Shown here piece by piece: positions 8,811 to 17,501 of a stretch of DNA of 64,000 nt. The position numbers and the translations under genes are program-made. Position 1 is the stretch's first letter. Each line of letters begins with the position of its first letter. This DNA is from Novosphingobium marinum (GTDB lineage Bacteria > Pseudomonadota > Alphaproteobacteria > Sphingomonadales > Sphingomonadaceae), in NCBI RefSeq assembly GCF_013408095.1, contig NZ_JACBZF010000005.1:248001-312000 (forward strand). The letters run 5' to 3'. Below the pieces are notes generated by a model. The model was not told where the DNA came from. It searched no databases and was given only the letters and a program-made list of their open reading frames with translations.

Positions 8811-11666
8811 TCAATCGGGCGCTGGTGTACCTTCGGGAAGGACAAGGACTTCCAGCCGTTTTTCCGGGACGAGCCACCGGGCCGCAGCCGACTGTACATC
8901 CGCAGGCATGAGTGCCCTGAGCCGGTCTTCGGCCATGAGGAAGCGCTCTATCCGGTCGGGCTGGGACTGCGCGCGGTCGACCAGCGTCAGCCAGCCTCCG
9001 TTCGATTTCAGCGCGTTCTGGAAGGTTTCGACCATCGGCTGGCGGGCGCGCTGCAACAGGTCCGCATCGACGGGAGCCGAACGAAGCCGCTCGACGGTAT
9101 CGACGAGTGCGTCCCTTGTCTCCGCTATTTCCCGCACGTCGACCGATGCCGCGATGCCGAAGGTGCCGTAACCGTCCCAGTATCGCGACATCGAGCTCGC
9201 AGCGCTCGGCGAATAGGCCTTGCCGAGACGTTCGCGCAGCGTCTCGGTCAGCTCGATCCGCATGATCCGTTCGAGCAGTTCCATGGTGATCGTCTCGACC
9301 GGATCGCCGTCGTCGGTCGTCGGCCAGGTGAAGCGCAGGAGTGCCTGGTCCTCGGGACCCTCGTGACGCAGGATCCTCCGGCTGAAATCCGCGGTGAACG
9401 GCCGGGGCTGCTGCGCGGCATAGTCGCGAAAGGATGCCTCGCGCCCGGGCAGCGCGCCGAGCGAGTGGGCGACGAGCGCAATGGCCTGATCTTCCGGAAT
9501 GTCGCCGACGATGCCGATCTCGATCGCGCCATTGCCAAGCCGCTCGGAGATGTCGGCGCGCAGTTTCTCGAAGGTCAGGTCGCGATAGTCCTGGCGTTCC
9601 AGGATCGTGAATCGCGGGTCTTCGTCCGACAGGATGCCCCCGATCCGCGTCTGCAGGGCCGAAGAGGGCGTTGCGTCGCGCCGCGCGAAGAAGTCATTGA
9701 TGTTCTGGCGGTACTGGACTTCGCCTTCGAGCCGGTAGCCCGGATCCGAGAGGTAGGCGGCGAGCACGTCGAGTTGCAGGCCGAGGTCGCGCGGCGTTGT
9801 CCGGGCGTTCACGGTGAAGCCTTCGGCAGTGCTGGATACCGAACTGCCGATCGTGCGCCCGGCAAGTATTGTTTGCAATTCGTCGCGGCTGTGCTGTCCG
9901 AGGCCGCCAAGGCTGAAAACCTGCATCATCTGCGTTGCCAGCGGATTCTCGCGGGTATTGAGCATGTCGCCGCCGTCGACCGTGAGGTCCACGAGCACCC
10001 GGTCTTTCTCGAGTTTGGTGCGCTTGATGTTGAGCATCACGTTGTTGTCGAAGCGAACTCTCCTGATGCCGAGGTCCTCGATCCGGTCGTCCTCGACGAT
10101 TTTGCCTGGCTCGCCGAAATCGCCATAGGCAAACTCCGAACTGGTCTGCGCATCGCCGCGTGCAAGCTGCTCTGCCATCGCCGCGTTCCAGGCGGCGCGG
10201 ATCGCGTCGGCTCCCCCGGCCGGTGTCGTGCGGCCCCTGAATCGCAGGAGCGGGTCGTCGAGCGGGACGGCCTCGCGCTTCATGGCGGCGAGCACCCGGT
10301 CCGGCGTGATCTGCGGAATGAACGTTTCGAGCCTTTCGAGCACCGAGCGCGGACCGGACGGAACCATGTCCTCGCGCAGCAGCCCGAAGGCCAGGCCCTC
10401 CCACGTCTGGTGGTTGAGCGTATCGGCGGAAGCCGCCGTGTTCTCGGTGGCAGTGCGGATGTTTGCGACCTGTTCGGCAACTTCGGCTTCGGTAAAGCCG
10501 AAGGCGAGCGCACGGCGATATTCCTGCACAGCGGCTTCCAGCCCGCGTTTCCACTTGCCGTCCGCCGTATCGACGATGATGCGGGTCGATCGACCGTCCT
10601 CGAAAACGTCGCCCGTGCCGAAACCCGCGCCGCGGAAGGGAGGGTCGGTCAGGCGTGAGAGACGCTGCAGCCTGCGATTTACGATGTTGTAGCCGATCTG
10701 GCGCAGCAGGCCTTCCTGCCGCTGCGCGACCGTATCGGGCTTGTCGAGCCACGGGCCGTGTCGCGTCGCGGTAATGCGCTCGGACAGGGCGGGATCGACG
10801 TAGACATCGGTCCGGCCGGCGGTCGAGGGATCGACCGGACCGCCACCCGGCTGAGGCTCGGGGGCAGGGCCGGTCCAGCCGGAAAAGGTGTCGCGAATGC
10901 GCGCTTCCACAAGGTCGGGGTCGAAATCGCCGATCACGACGATCGTCGTGTGCTCCGGCACGTATTCGCGCGACCAGAAGGCGCGCAAGGCATCCGCGCT
11001 CGCACCGGCGATGGTTTCGGCTGCCCCGATGGGAAAACGGTCCGGGTAGCGCGCGCCGGGATGGAGGAACTGCGTGTCGTCGAGGGCATTTCGCAACGTG
11101 TACGTGTTGCGGTCGCGACGTTCGGCGAGGATCACGCCCTTCTCGCGCTCCACCGCCTGCGGATCGAAACCGAGCTCGCTCGCCGTCTCGCGCATAAGGT
11201 GGAGCGCGACGTCGAGCAGTTCGGTGTCGTTACGCGGGAGGTCCAGCTTGTAGGTCGTACGGTCGAAACCCGTCGATGCGTTGGTATCGGCTCCGAACGC
11301 CAGGCCGTTGCGTTCGAGGAGACGCACCATTTCGCCTTCGGGCACATTGGTGCTGCCGTTGAAGGCCATGTGCTCGACGAAATGCGCGAAGCCGAGTTCG
11401 TCGACTTCCTCGTCGAGCGAACCTGCTTCTATCTCCATGCGCACGATGGCAGTGCCTGCGGGCGTCGCGTTCTGCCGGACGATATAGCGCATGCCGTTTG
11501 GCAGTTGCCCGAAGCGGAAGCCCTCGTCAGGCGGGATGTCGCTTTCCTCGAACGCCCAGACCGGTCCGGCCCTTTGCGCGGGAGCCGAGGCGACGTCCTG
11601 CGCGAGCGGTGCGCAGGCGGCGAGGATGGCCAGAAACGCGGCGGTCGCGGCTGCGCGCAGGCGCAA
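8811..11666 (-). CDS. M16-family zinc metallopeptidase, lipoprotein
   Basis: 951 residues. It begins with a lipoprotein signal (hydrophobic run ending LAAC, predicted lipid-modified cysteine near residue 18). The inverted zinc site HFVEH lies near residue 93, and the downstream glutamate region (VEREKGVILAE) is present. M16 peptidases of this length carry two tandem halves, the second lacking the zinc site; the C-terminal half here fits that. The likely place is the periplasm or outer membrane, cutting peptides. The start is a TTG at 11664-11666, preceded by GGGGGAAG at good spacing. Only two bases separate it from the purC stop, so it is very likely co-transcribed with and coupled to purC. 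Confidence 0.9.
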   Translation of the reverse strand: MRLRAAATAAFLAILAACAPLAQDVASAPAQRAGPVWAFEESDIPPDEGFRFGQLPNGMRYIVRQNATPAGTAIVRMEIEAGSLDEEVDELGFAHFVEHMAFNGSTNVPEGEMVRLLERNGLAFGADTNASTGFDRTTYKLDLPRNDTELLDVALHLMRETASELGFDPQAVEREKGVILAERRDRNTYTLRNALDDTQFLHPGARYPDRFPIGAAETIAGASADALRAFWSREYVPEHTTIVVIGDFDPDLVEARIRDTFSGWTGPAPEPQPGGGPVDPSTAGRTDVYVDPALSERITATRHGPWLDKPDTVAQRQEGLLRQIGYNIVNRRLQRLSRLTDPPFRGAGFGTGDVFEDGRSTRIIVDTADGKWKRGLEAAVQEYRRALAFGFTEAEVAEQVANIRTATENTAASADTLNHQTWEGLAFGLLREDMVPSGPRSVLERLETFIPQITPDRVLAAMKREAVPLDDPLLRFRGRTTPAGGADAIRAAWNAAMAEQLARGDAQTSSEFAYGDFGEPGKIVEDDRIEDLGIRRVRFDNNVMLNIKRTKLEKDRVLVDLTVDGGDMLNTRENPLATQMMQVFSLGGLGQHSRDELQTILAGRTIGSSVSSTAEGFTVNARTTPRDLGLQLDVLAAYLSDPGYRLEGEVQYRQNINDFFARRDATPSSALQTRIGGILSDEDPRFTILERQDYRDLTFEKLRADISERLGNGAIEIGIVGDIPEDQAIALVAHSLGALPGREASFRDYAAQQPRPFTADFSRRILRHEGPEDQALLRFTWPTTDDGDPVETITMELLERIMRIELTETLRERLGKAYSPSAASSMSRYWDGYGTFGIAASVDVREIAETRDALVDTVERLRSAPVDADLLQRARQPMVETFQNALKSNGGWLTLVDRAQSQPDRIERFLMAEDRLRALMPADVQSAAARWLVPEKRLEVLVLPEGTPAPD

Positions 11667-11668
11667 GA

Positions 11669-12451
11669 TTACTTCCCCCTGCGCTTCCTGTGCTTGGCAA
11701 GGTCGAAGACCTCGCTCGGCCCGGCATCGTCCTGGAGCAGGCCGAGGCGCCGCGCGACTTCCTGGTAAGCCTCTTCCTCACCGCCGAGATCGCGGCGGAA
11801 GCGGTCCTTGTCGAGCTTTTCGCCGGTGTTGATGTCCCACAGACGACAGCCGTCGGGGCTGATCTCGTCGGCGAGGATCACGCGGCTGTAATCGCCGTCC
11901 CAGATGCGCCCGAACTCCAGCTTGAAGTCGACGAGGCGGATGTCGATGGCCGCGAACATGCCGCACATGAAATCGTTCACGCGGATCGCCATCGAGGACA
12001 TGTCCTGCATTTCCTCGTTCGAGGCCCAGCCGAAACAGGCGATGTGCTCCTCTGCGATCAGCGGATCGCCCAGCGCGTCGTCCTTGAAGTAGTACTCGAT
12101 CAGGGTATGCGGAAGCTGCTCGCCCTCGTCGATGCCAAGGCGCTTGGAAAGCGAGCCGGCAGCCACGTTGCGCACGACAACCTCGATCGGGATGATCTCG
12201 ACCTGCCGGACGAGTTGCTCGCGCATGTTGAGGCGGCGGATGAAGTGATTGGGCACACCGATGTGGTTGAGACGCGTGAACACGTACTCGCTGATGCGGT
12301 TGTTGATGACGCCCTTGCCCTGGATCGTGCCTTTCTTCTGCGCATTGAACGCAGTGGCATCGTCCTTGAAATACTGGATGAGCGTGCCCGGTTCGGGGCC
12401 CTCGTACAGGATCTTGGCCTTGCCTTCGTAGATCTGGCGGCGACGGGACAT
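11669..12451 (-). CDS. purC: Phosphoribosylaminoimidazole-succinocarboxamide synthase
   Basis: SAICAR synthase of purine biosynthesis, joining aspartate to CAIR with ATP. 260 residues, slightly longer than usual because of a basic tail (KHRKRRGK). Family signatures are [13 protein letters not shown] at the N-terminus (ATP site) and the conserved block [10 protein letters not shown] followed by ADEISPD (metal and substrate site). ATG start at 12449-12451; the upstream extension of the frame shows no family similarity. It lies immediately before the M16 peptidase gene. A good promoter is visible about 100 bases upstream (separate entry). Confidence 0.95.
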   Translation of the reverse strand: MSRRRQIYEGKAKILYEGPEPGTLIQYFKDDATAFNAQKKGTIQGKGVINNRISEYVFTRLNHIGVPNHFIRRLNMREQLVRQVEIIPIEVVVRNVAAGSLSKRLGIDEGEQLPHTLIEYYFKDDALGDPLIAEEHIACFGWASNEEMQDMSSMAIRVNDFMCGMFAAIDIRLVDFKLEFGRIWDGDYSRVILADEISPDGCRLWDINTGEKLDKDRFRRDLGGEEEAYQEVARRLGLLQDDAGPSEVFDLAKHRKRRGK

Positions 12452-12547
12452 GGGGCGAACCTCGGGAAAGTCGGAAGCTGGAACAACAAGCCCCGGCGCG
12501 AACAGAACGCGGTCGCGAACTGCACGGGTCCGGGGCACGGTTCCTCG

Positions 12548-12576
12548 CATATAATCGACGGTCCGGGAATTGCCAA
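12548..12576 (-). promoter_or_regulatory. Predicted sigma-70 promoter of purC
   Basis: On the minus strand TTGGCA (bases 12576-12571) is followed after exactly 17 bases by TATATG (bases 12553-12548). This is close to the housekeeping consensus, and it lies about 97 bases before the purC start codon. No other gene start lies nearby. Called by eye from consensus and spacing only. Confidence 0.5.
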
Positions 12577-12639
12577 CCGATGGCGAAGTCGCGGCGAAAC
12601 GCGGATGCTGCGACGCCAGGCTTTGGCGACGGAGCGGGG

Positions 12640-13107
12640 TCAGCCGGCCTTTATGCCTTCCACGATCGCATGTGCGGCTTCGCTGACATCGTTCCATGTG
12701 GCGGCGAACCCGTCCTCGCCGCCGAAGTATGGGTCCGCTACTGCCTCGCCCGCGCGTCCGGGGACCTGGTCGAGCAGCAGAGCCAGCCGTGCGCCGCCAT
12801 CGGCAGGGCGGAGTTTGCGCAGGTTCGACAGATTTTCGGCATCCAGCGCGAGGATGAGATCGAATTCGTGGAAATCGGCTCGGGTCACCTGCCGTCCGCG
12901 GTACGCCGAGATGTCGAGGCCGTTGCGCCGGGCTTCGGCCTGCGCACGCGGATCGGGCGCCTCGCCGATGTGCCAGTCGCCGGTGCCCGCCGAGTCGATG
13001 CGCAGCGAAAGACCGGCGCGCCCGGCCTCGTGCCGCAATGCCGCTTCCGCGAGAGGTGAGCGGCAGATATTGCCAAGGCAGACGAAAAGAACGGACCGGA
13101 CGGGCAT
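12640..13107 (-). CDS. Low-molecular-weight protein-tyrosine phosphatase
   Basis: 155-residue cytoplasmic phosphatase. The active-site P-loop CLGNICRS lies at residues 10-17, and the general-acid motif DPYFGG lies in the C-terminal third (Asp near residue 125). These are the hallmarks of the family that dephosphorylates phosphotyrosine. No exopolysaccharide kinase or export gene is nearby, so its partner is unknown. It lies upstream of purC on the same strand with a 188-base gap that holds the purC promoter, so it is probably a separate unit. ATG start at 13105-13107. Confidence 0.92.
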   Translation of the reverse strand: MPVRSVLFVCLGNICRSPLAEAALRHEAGRAGLSLRIDSAGTGDWHIGEAPDPRAQAEARRNGLDISAYRGRQVTRADFHEFDLILALDAENLSNLRKLRPADGGARLALLLDQVPGRAGEAVADPYFGGEDGFAATWNDVSEAAHAIVEGIKAG

Positions 13108-13205
13108 TCTCAGGCCGTCGGTCCGTTCGGATGCGTCGTCAAGATGTTTCGGACCTGTGGTCTGTCAGTCCAACCGTCGAATTCGAACCCTTCAGGACGC
13201 TGTTC

Positions 13206-13355
13206 TCAACGAATTCCGAACAGCTTCTGGAACAGCGACGGGCCTTCCATCGGCTGGATCGGTCCATAAGTACGAAAGCGCTGGTGCGCGTCCCGGTGCG
13301 GCCTCGGCATTACCCAGGAATTGGGCCGGCTGCTTCGAAAGCTCATTGCAGACAT
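13206..13355 (-). CDS. Small conserved-looking protein of 49 residues
   Basis: A short minus-strand frame in an otherwise empty 441-base gap. The start I prefer is the ATG at 13353-13355, preceded by GGAG six bases away; other in-frame ATGs are at 13367 and 13346. The predicted protein is basic and proline-rich and ends RFRTYGPIQPMEGPSLFQKLFGIR when read in two pieces (RFRTYGPIQPMEG, then PSLFQKLFGIR). This C-terminus resembles small hypothetical proteins of sphingomonads as I remember them. No membrane segment or known domain is seen. An alternative 67-codon frame (13192-13395) overlaps it but has no recognisable protein character. Function unknown. Confidence 0.5.
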   Translation of the reverse strand: MSAMSFRSSRPNSWVMPRPHRDAHQRFRTYGPIQPMEGPSLFQKLFGIR

Positions 13356-13489
13356 AGTCAACTCCATCCGTGTCCCCCGCGGGTGTGTCTCTCAAAATGC
13401 ACGTGTCGTCGTATGGTTCCCGAAGACCGAGACCAGGCCCATGCGGTGTGTCAAACCGGGTAGGTTTACAAACTTCTGTTTCATAACGG

Positions 13490-13526
13490 AAAAGGGCCCC
13501 GCAACCGGGTTGCGGGGCCTTTCTCG
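13490..13526 (-). terminator. Rho-independent terminator
   Basis: A GC-rich hairpin: GGCCCCGCAA and its inverted copy TTGCGGGGCC flank a five-base loop. On the minus strand it continues into CCCTTTTCC, giving the U tract. It lies 23-60 bases after the stop of the small secreted protein gene at 13549 and would end that transcript. The A/T tracts on both sides could let it work in both directions. Confidence 0.75.
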
Positions 13527-13548
13527 GATTGTCATGGGTCAGGAGCGG

Positions 13549-13839
13549 TCAGCCGCCGTAACTGTCGTCGTGATCGTGGCCCTTGTGCCAGCCGTAGTGG
13601 TTGCCCTTGCCTTGCTCGGGGAAGCCGTCGTGACCCTTGCCCCTGTATTTGCCCTTGCCATCTTTCCCTTTCGAATGGGCCGACATCACTTCGTCGTAGA
13701 AGCCGCCGTCCTCTTTCACATCCCTGGACTTTTCGGGGAGCTCCTTGTCGCCGGCACGCGTGCCGGCCATCGCTGAACTACTTGCAAGGAGTGCGCCGGA
13801 AAGAAGAAGCGTCCCACCGATATTTCGCAGTCTGGCCAT
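13549..13839 (-). CDS. Small secreted Gly/Lys/His-rich protein
   Basis: 96 residues. A Sec signal peptide is clear (basic MARLRN, hydrophobic core, predicted cleavage after SSAMA). The mature part is very hydrophilic and ends in a low-complexity tail rich in glycine, lysine, histidine and aspartate (HKGHDHDDSYGG), which might bind metal. No family is recognised. The ATG at 13837-13839 has a strong GAGGTGGAG ribosome site. The frame stays open upstream but without signal-peptide logic. A strong terminator follows, and a perfect palindrome lies about 60 bases upstream, so the gene looks like a regulated single-gene unit. Confidence 0.72.
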   Translation of the reverse strand: MARLRNIGGTLLLSGALLASSSAMAGTRAGDKELPEKSRDVKEDGGFYDEVMSAHSKGKDGKGKYRGKGHDGFPEQGKGNHYGWHKGHDHDDSYGG

Positions 13840-13899
13840 GGTGTCATCTCCACCTCGTGTGACTGCCCCCTTCTGTCGCCCACAATGGTTTACCCCGCC

Positions 13900-13914
13900 T
13901 GTTGCAATGCAACA
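13900..13914. promoter_or_regulatory. Perfect palindrome upstream of small secreted protein gene
   Basis: TGTTGCA-A-TGCAACA, two seven-base arms around one base, 61 bases before the start codon of the gene ending at 13549. Its symmetry and place suggest an operator for a dimeric regulator, but the regulator is unknown. Confidence 0.4.
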
Positions 13915-14080
13915 AACGAACGGGGTTAATCCTGTCCCGTATTCTGCACACCATGTCGCGCCGGGTCTCACGCCTACTCGAAAGTACCGGAAAAACTTCG
14001 ATTAGCTAACAGGTAAGCATATCGACGAACCGTCCGACACGCGCGCCGGGCTGTTGTGCGTTGCAGCGCGACGGTAACAA

Positions 14081-16072
14081 TCAGGCGATGGCGCGCGCCG
14101 CCATGTGTCCTTCGCGGATCGCGACCTGCAGATAGCGCGGGCTGAGGACGTCGCCGACCGCGACAACTTCGGGTCCGGCCCCCTTCAGCTCGGCGAGCAG
14201 CGAGTCGTTCGGCTGGTTGTGCGACACGAACACCACCGTATCGGCGGGAAGCGATTCGGCCGTCCCGCCGTACCTTCGACCAAGGGTCGCACCCTCGTCG
14301 GAAACGGAAAGCAGCTTGCCGTGCGTGACGAGCCGGAAGTCGCCCAGCGCGGCAAGCCGCTCGAGCGCGGCATCGTCTGAAAGCGCCGGTTCGAGCTTTG
14401 GCGCGAACGACTTGTGCGCCGCGACGAAAGTCACGCCCACGCCTTGCGTAAGCAGGAACTCCGCTGCTGCCACTGCCTCGTAATGCCCGGTATCGTCGAA
14501 CACGACCGCGCGGGTTCCCCAGTCGCGATTGGTCCCCTCGGTCAGCAATTCGTGGCTCGAGACTACCGAGCGGTGCTCCATCCCGCCGGCTGCATGGCCC
14601 GGCGCAAGGTGCTGCCCGCCGTCCATGCGCGGAAGCGAGCCGGTCGCGACGATGACCGCGTCGGGCGCGATCCCTGCGATGTCGTCCGCTTCGATATATG
14701 TCGAAAGGCGCAGGTCGACGCCGAGGCGCAGGACTTCGGCCTCGAGCCAGTGCACGATGTCGAAGATGCCGCCGCGCCGCGGGGCGAGCGCGGCGATCGC
14801 CAGAGACCCGCCCAGCCGCGGCGCTGCCTCTGCGAGGATCACTTCGTGCCCGCGCAGCGCAGCGACGCGCGCTGCCTCGAGCCCCGCCGGGCCGCCGCCG
14901 ACCACGAGCACGCGGCGCTTATGCTCCGCCGGTTCGATCAGGTCCTCGGACAAGGTCCCCTCGAGGCCGACGGCGACGTTTACCGCGCAGCCGATCTGCC
15001 CGACCGTAAGCAATCCGCCGATGCAGCCGTGGTTGCAGCCGATGCAGGGCCGCACGCTGTCCGAACCGCTTTCGAGCGTCTTTCGCACAATCGCTGCGTC
15101 GGCGATGTGCGCCCGGGTCATGCCGACAAGGTCGGCATAGCCCTCGCGAATGACCTGCTCGGCTTCTTCGAGGGTGCGGAAACGCCCGGTCACGATTGAA
15201 GGCACATTCGCAGCGCGCGACGGGCGTTCGTCGTATTCGAGCTCGTATCCGGCCGCCTCGTGCATCGCGCCGATGATCTTGTGCGGATTGTAGTCGGTGC
15301 CGATTGACAGGTTGAGGAAGTCGATGAGGCCGCGTTCCTCGAAGAGGCCGGCCAGCCGGGAGACATCCTCGGGGCTCATGCCGCCTTCCAGCGCCTCGCT
15401 TCCCAGCCGCACGCCAAGGGCCATGGTATCGGGTATCGCGCCGCGCACGCGTTCGAGCAGGCGGATCGGCAGGCGCGCCCGGTTCTCGAAGCTGCCGCCG
15501 TATTCGTCGTCGCGGCGATTGTGGACCGGCGAGAGGAACTGTTGGAGAAGGTAGCCGTGCGCCATGTGCAGTTCGACGCCGTGCAGCCCGCCCGACACGC
15601 AATCGCGCGCCGCCTTCTCGTAGCAGTCGACGAGGAAATCGATCTGCGCATGGGTCATGGCGCGCGCAGGCACGCCGACCATGGCTCCCACCGAGTCCGA
15701 GGACGACCACGGCGGCGACCCGTCAAGTTCCGGGATTTCGTTGCCGAGATGGCCGATCTGCTGGAAGATCTTCATGTCGTACGGCTCGGACTGCTCGACG
15801 AGCTTCCGGTATCCCTCGACCAGCCCTTCCGCGCCCGAAACCAGGAAAGGATAGGCGCTCGATCCGACCGCGAGCGCCTCGATGATGGTAAGGCCGACCC
15901 CGCCTTTCGCGCGCTCGACATGATAGCCGACCAGCGCATCGTTCATCGTGCCCTTGCCGATGCCGGTGCCGTGCCCGGTGCGCACGACCCGGTTCTTGAT
16001 ACGGACAGGCCCGATGTCGATAGGCGACAATACGCGAGCGAGGTTCGCGGGCGGCGCGGCTTCTGGCTTCAA
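14081..16072 (-). CDS. FMN/4Fe-4S NADH:flavin oxidoreductase, 2,4-dienoyl-CoA reductase/trimethylamine dehydrogenase family
   Basis: 663 residues in three parts. An N-terminal Old-Yellow-Enzyme TIM barrel (residues 1-350, with HMAHGYLLQQFLSP and RRDDEYGGS) would bind FMN. A cysteine cluster CIGCNHGC followed by a fourth Cys (IGCAVN) would bind one 4Fe-4S centre. A C-terminal FAD/NAD domain contains VLVVGGGPAGLEAA. This is the layout of 2,4-dienoyl-CoA reductase, trimethylamine dehydrogenase and N-methylproline demethylase; the sequence does not decide the substrate. I chose the TTG at 16070-16072 because CGGAGAG precedes it and the family N-terminus begins close by. An upstream ATG at 16129 is the alternative. 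Confidence 0.85.
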   Translation of the reverse strand: MKPEAAPPANLARVLSPIDIGPVRIKNRVVRTGHGTGIGKGTMNDALVGYHVERAKGGVGLTIIEALAVGSSAYPFLVSGAEGLVEGYRKLVEQSEPYDMKIFQQIGHLGNEIPELDGSPPWSSSDSVGAMVGVPARAMTHAQIDFLVDCYEKAARDCVSGGLHGVELHMAHGYLLQQFLSPVHNRRDDEYGGSFENRARLPIRLLERVRGAIPDTMALGVRLGSEALEGGMSPEDVSRLAGLFEERGLIDFLNLSIGTDYNPHKIIGAMHEAAGYELEYDERPSRAANVPSIVTGRFRTLEEAEQVIREGYADLVGMTRAHIADAAIVRKTLESGSDSVRPCIGCNHGCIGGLLTVGQIGCAVNVAVGLEGTLSEDLIEPAEHKRRVLVVGGGPAGLEAARVAALRGHEVILAEAAPRLGGSLAIAALAPRRGGIFDIVHWLEAEVLRLGVDLRLSTYIEADDIAGIAPDAVIVATGSLPRMDGGQHLAPGHAAGGMEHRSVVSSHELLTEGTNRDWGTRAVVFDDTGHYEAVAAAEFLLTQGVGVTFVAAHKSFAPKLEPALSDDAALERLAALGDFRLVTHGKLLSVSDEGATLGRRYGGTAESLPADTVVFVSHNQPNDSLLAELKGAGPEVVAVGDVLSPRYLQVAIREGHMAARAIA

Positions 16073-16185
16073 TGCAACTCTCCGGTGTTGCCGGCTGAAT
16101 GTCCGGCGCTTTTGCGGGAGGCTATGCAAGGCGGTGCCTTGGCAAAACTGTCAGAAAGACCAAGCCGAGCGCACTCGGCAGGTGT

Positions 16186-16262
<77 letters not shown>

Positions 16263-16305
16263 ACCCTTTGCCGGATGGTCCGGCCGAACCGGCGATCTCG
16301 GTCGG

Positions 16306-16381
16306 TGGTGGGCCCGGCAGGATTCGAACCCGCGACCTAGCCGTTATGAGCGGCCAGCTCTAACCGCTGAGCTACAGGCCC
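16306..16381 (-). tRNA. tRNA with CAT anticodon (Ile2 or Met)
   Basis: 76 bases with encoded CCA. The acceptor GGGCCTG pairs with CGGGCCC, the D arm is GCTCAGCGGTTAGAGC, and the anticodon loop CTCATAA gives CAT. The D-arm form and body resemble tRNA-Ile2, whose C34 is converted to lysidine by TilS to read AUA. Elongator tRNA-Met cannot be excluded by eye. It is not an initiator tRNA, because the first acceptor pair is intact. Confidence 0.85.
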
Positions 16382-16466
16382 CGATAACCCTACCGATGTC
16401 GCCGTGCCTGCATCGGACCGCAAGGACCGGCGCAGGGCACGATGCCCGTTACAGCGCCCCCGGGCA

Positions 16467-17471
16467 CTAGGCAAGCACGACGGCGTCCATGATGTCGCGC
16501 ACGGATGCAGGCGCGACACCGCGTTGCGCGAGGTATCCCAGGATCGTCCGCCACCAGTCGTAGAAGGCGTCGAGATCTTGCTCGTTGCGTACGTAGGGCG
16601 TGTGGCCGGGCGCGATCGAGGGGCTGTGGAACGAGAGCACCAGCAACGGCAACCCGTCGTCGAGCGCGATGTCGATGCCGCGAATGGCTTCCTCGGCGGT
16701 TATGCCTTCGGGGGTCAGCGCGATGCGCTCCAGCATTCCGGCGCGCGACAGGACGCCGCGCAGCGACGGCGCACGCCAGAGCAGGGGATAGATGAGGGGA
16801 CCGAGCTGGCGCAGCATGCCCCACCAGACCGTCGTCAGCGGCAGCTCCATCAGCCCGCCGGGCTCGCCGGTCCAGTATGGTCGCAAGGGATGCTCGCGAA
16901 AGTTGGGGCCGCCCATGTAGCTGTAATCGAATTGCGAACGCACCGAAGTGTCGATCGCGATGCCGCCCTCGACCAGCATTCCTGCGGTATTGGGCCCGAT
17001 ACCGTATCGGCCCGCACGATAGATGAGCGGCGCTGCGCCGAACGACTTTTCGATGAGGTCGCGAAGACGGCTGAACTTCTCCCGTTCGAGGTCCGGCGGC
17101 AGATTGCCCGCGAAGCTGTTACGGTCGCTCAGTTCCTCGTCGAACGGCGGGTTCACCCACGGGTGGAGCTGTACCCCGATATCGGCCCGGCCTTCGCGCA
17201 CCGCTTCGCCGAGGACTTCGATCGCCGCGGGCGAACTGGCGACGGGGTAGTCGACGAGGTATATGGGCGCGACCGCGAAGCCTTCGCAGAACTGCTGGAA
17301 CTTGCGCAGGGTCGGTACGGTCAGGAGGCTGTGGCTGGAGCGGTCGAGCGGCGCCGACCAGTCGAATTCCTCCTCGGTGTCCACCGTCAGGATGAAGCGT
17401 TTTCCGAAGCCCCTGGCAAATTGCACGAAGTCCGGTCGTTGCGGCGGAACTGAAATGTCGATCCCGGCCAA
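16467..17471 (-). CDS. WalW-type polysaccharide deacetylase family protein
   Basis: 334 residues. Motifs [10 protein letters not shown] (residues 28-37), [10 protein letters not shown] and [14 protein letters not shown] supply the Asp and His residues expected of an NodB-like deacetylase fold. The substrate is probably a surface polysaccharide, but no capsule cluster lies nearby. No signal peptide is evident. The start is a TTG at 17469-17471 with AGAGGG upstream. It follows the histidine-kinase-like gene by 30 bases, so the two are probably translated from one message, a pairing common in sphingomonads. The pairing suggests envelope or polysaccharide control, which is an inference. Confidence 0.78.
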   Translation of the reverse strand: MAGIDISVPPQRPDFVQFARGFGKRFILTVDTEEEFDWSAPLDRSSHSLLTVPTLRKFQQFCEGFAVAPIYLVDYPVASSPAAIEVLGEAVREGRADIGVQLHPWVNPPFDEELSDRNSFAGNLPPDLEREKFSRLRDLIEKSFGAAPLIYRAGRYGIGPNTAGMLVEGGIAIDTSVRSQFDYSYMGGPNFREHPLRPYWTGEPGGLMELPLTTVWWGMLRQLGPLIYPLLWRAPSLRGVLSRAGMLERIALTPEGITAEEAIRGIDIALDDGLPLLVLSFHSPSIAPGHTPYVRNEQDLDAFYDWWRTILGYLAQRGVAPASVRDIMDAVVLA

Positions 17472-17501
17472 GTCCCGATCCCTCTTGCAACAACACCAGC
17501 G

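Noticed and set aside
13192-13395. 67-codon minus-strand frame in the gap beside the phosphatase gene
   Set aside because: It starts with TTG without a clear ribosome site and overlaps the better-supported 49-residue gene in another frame.
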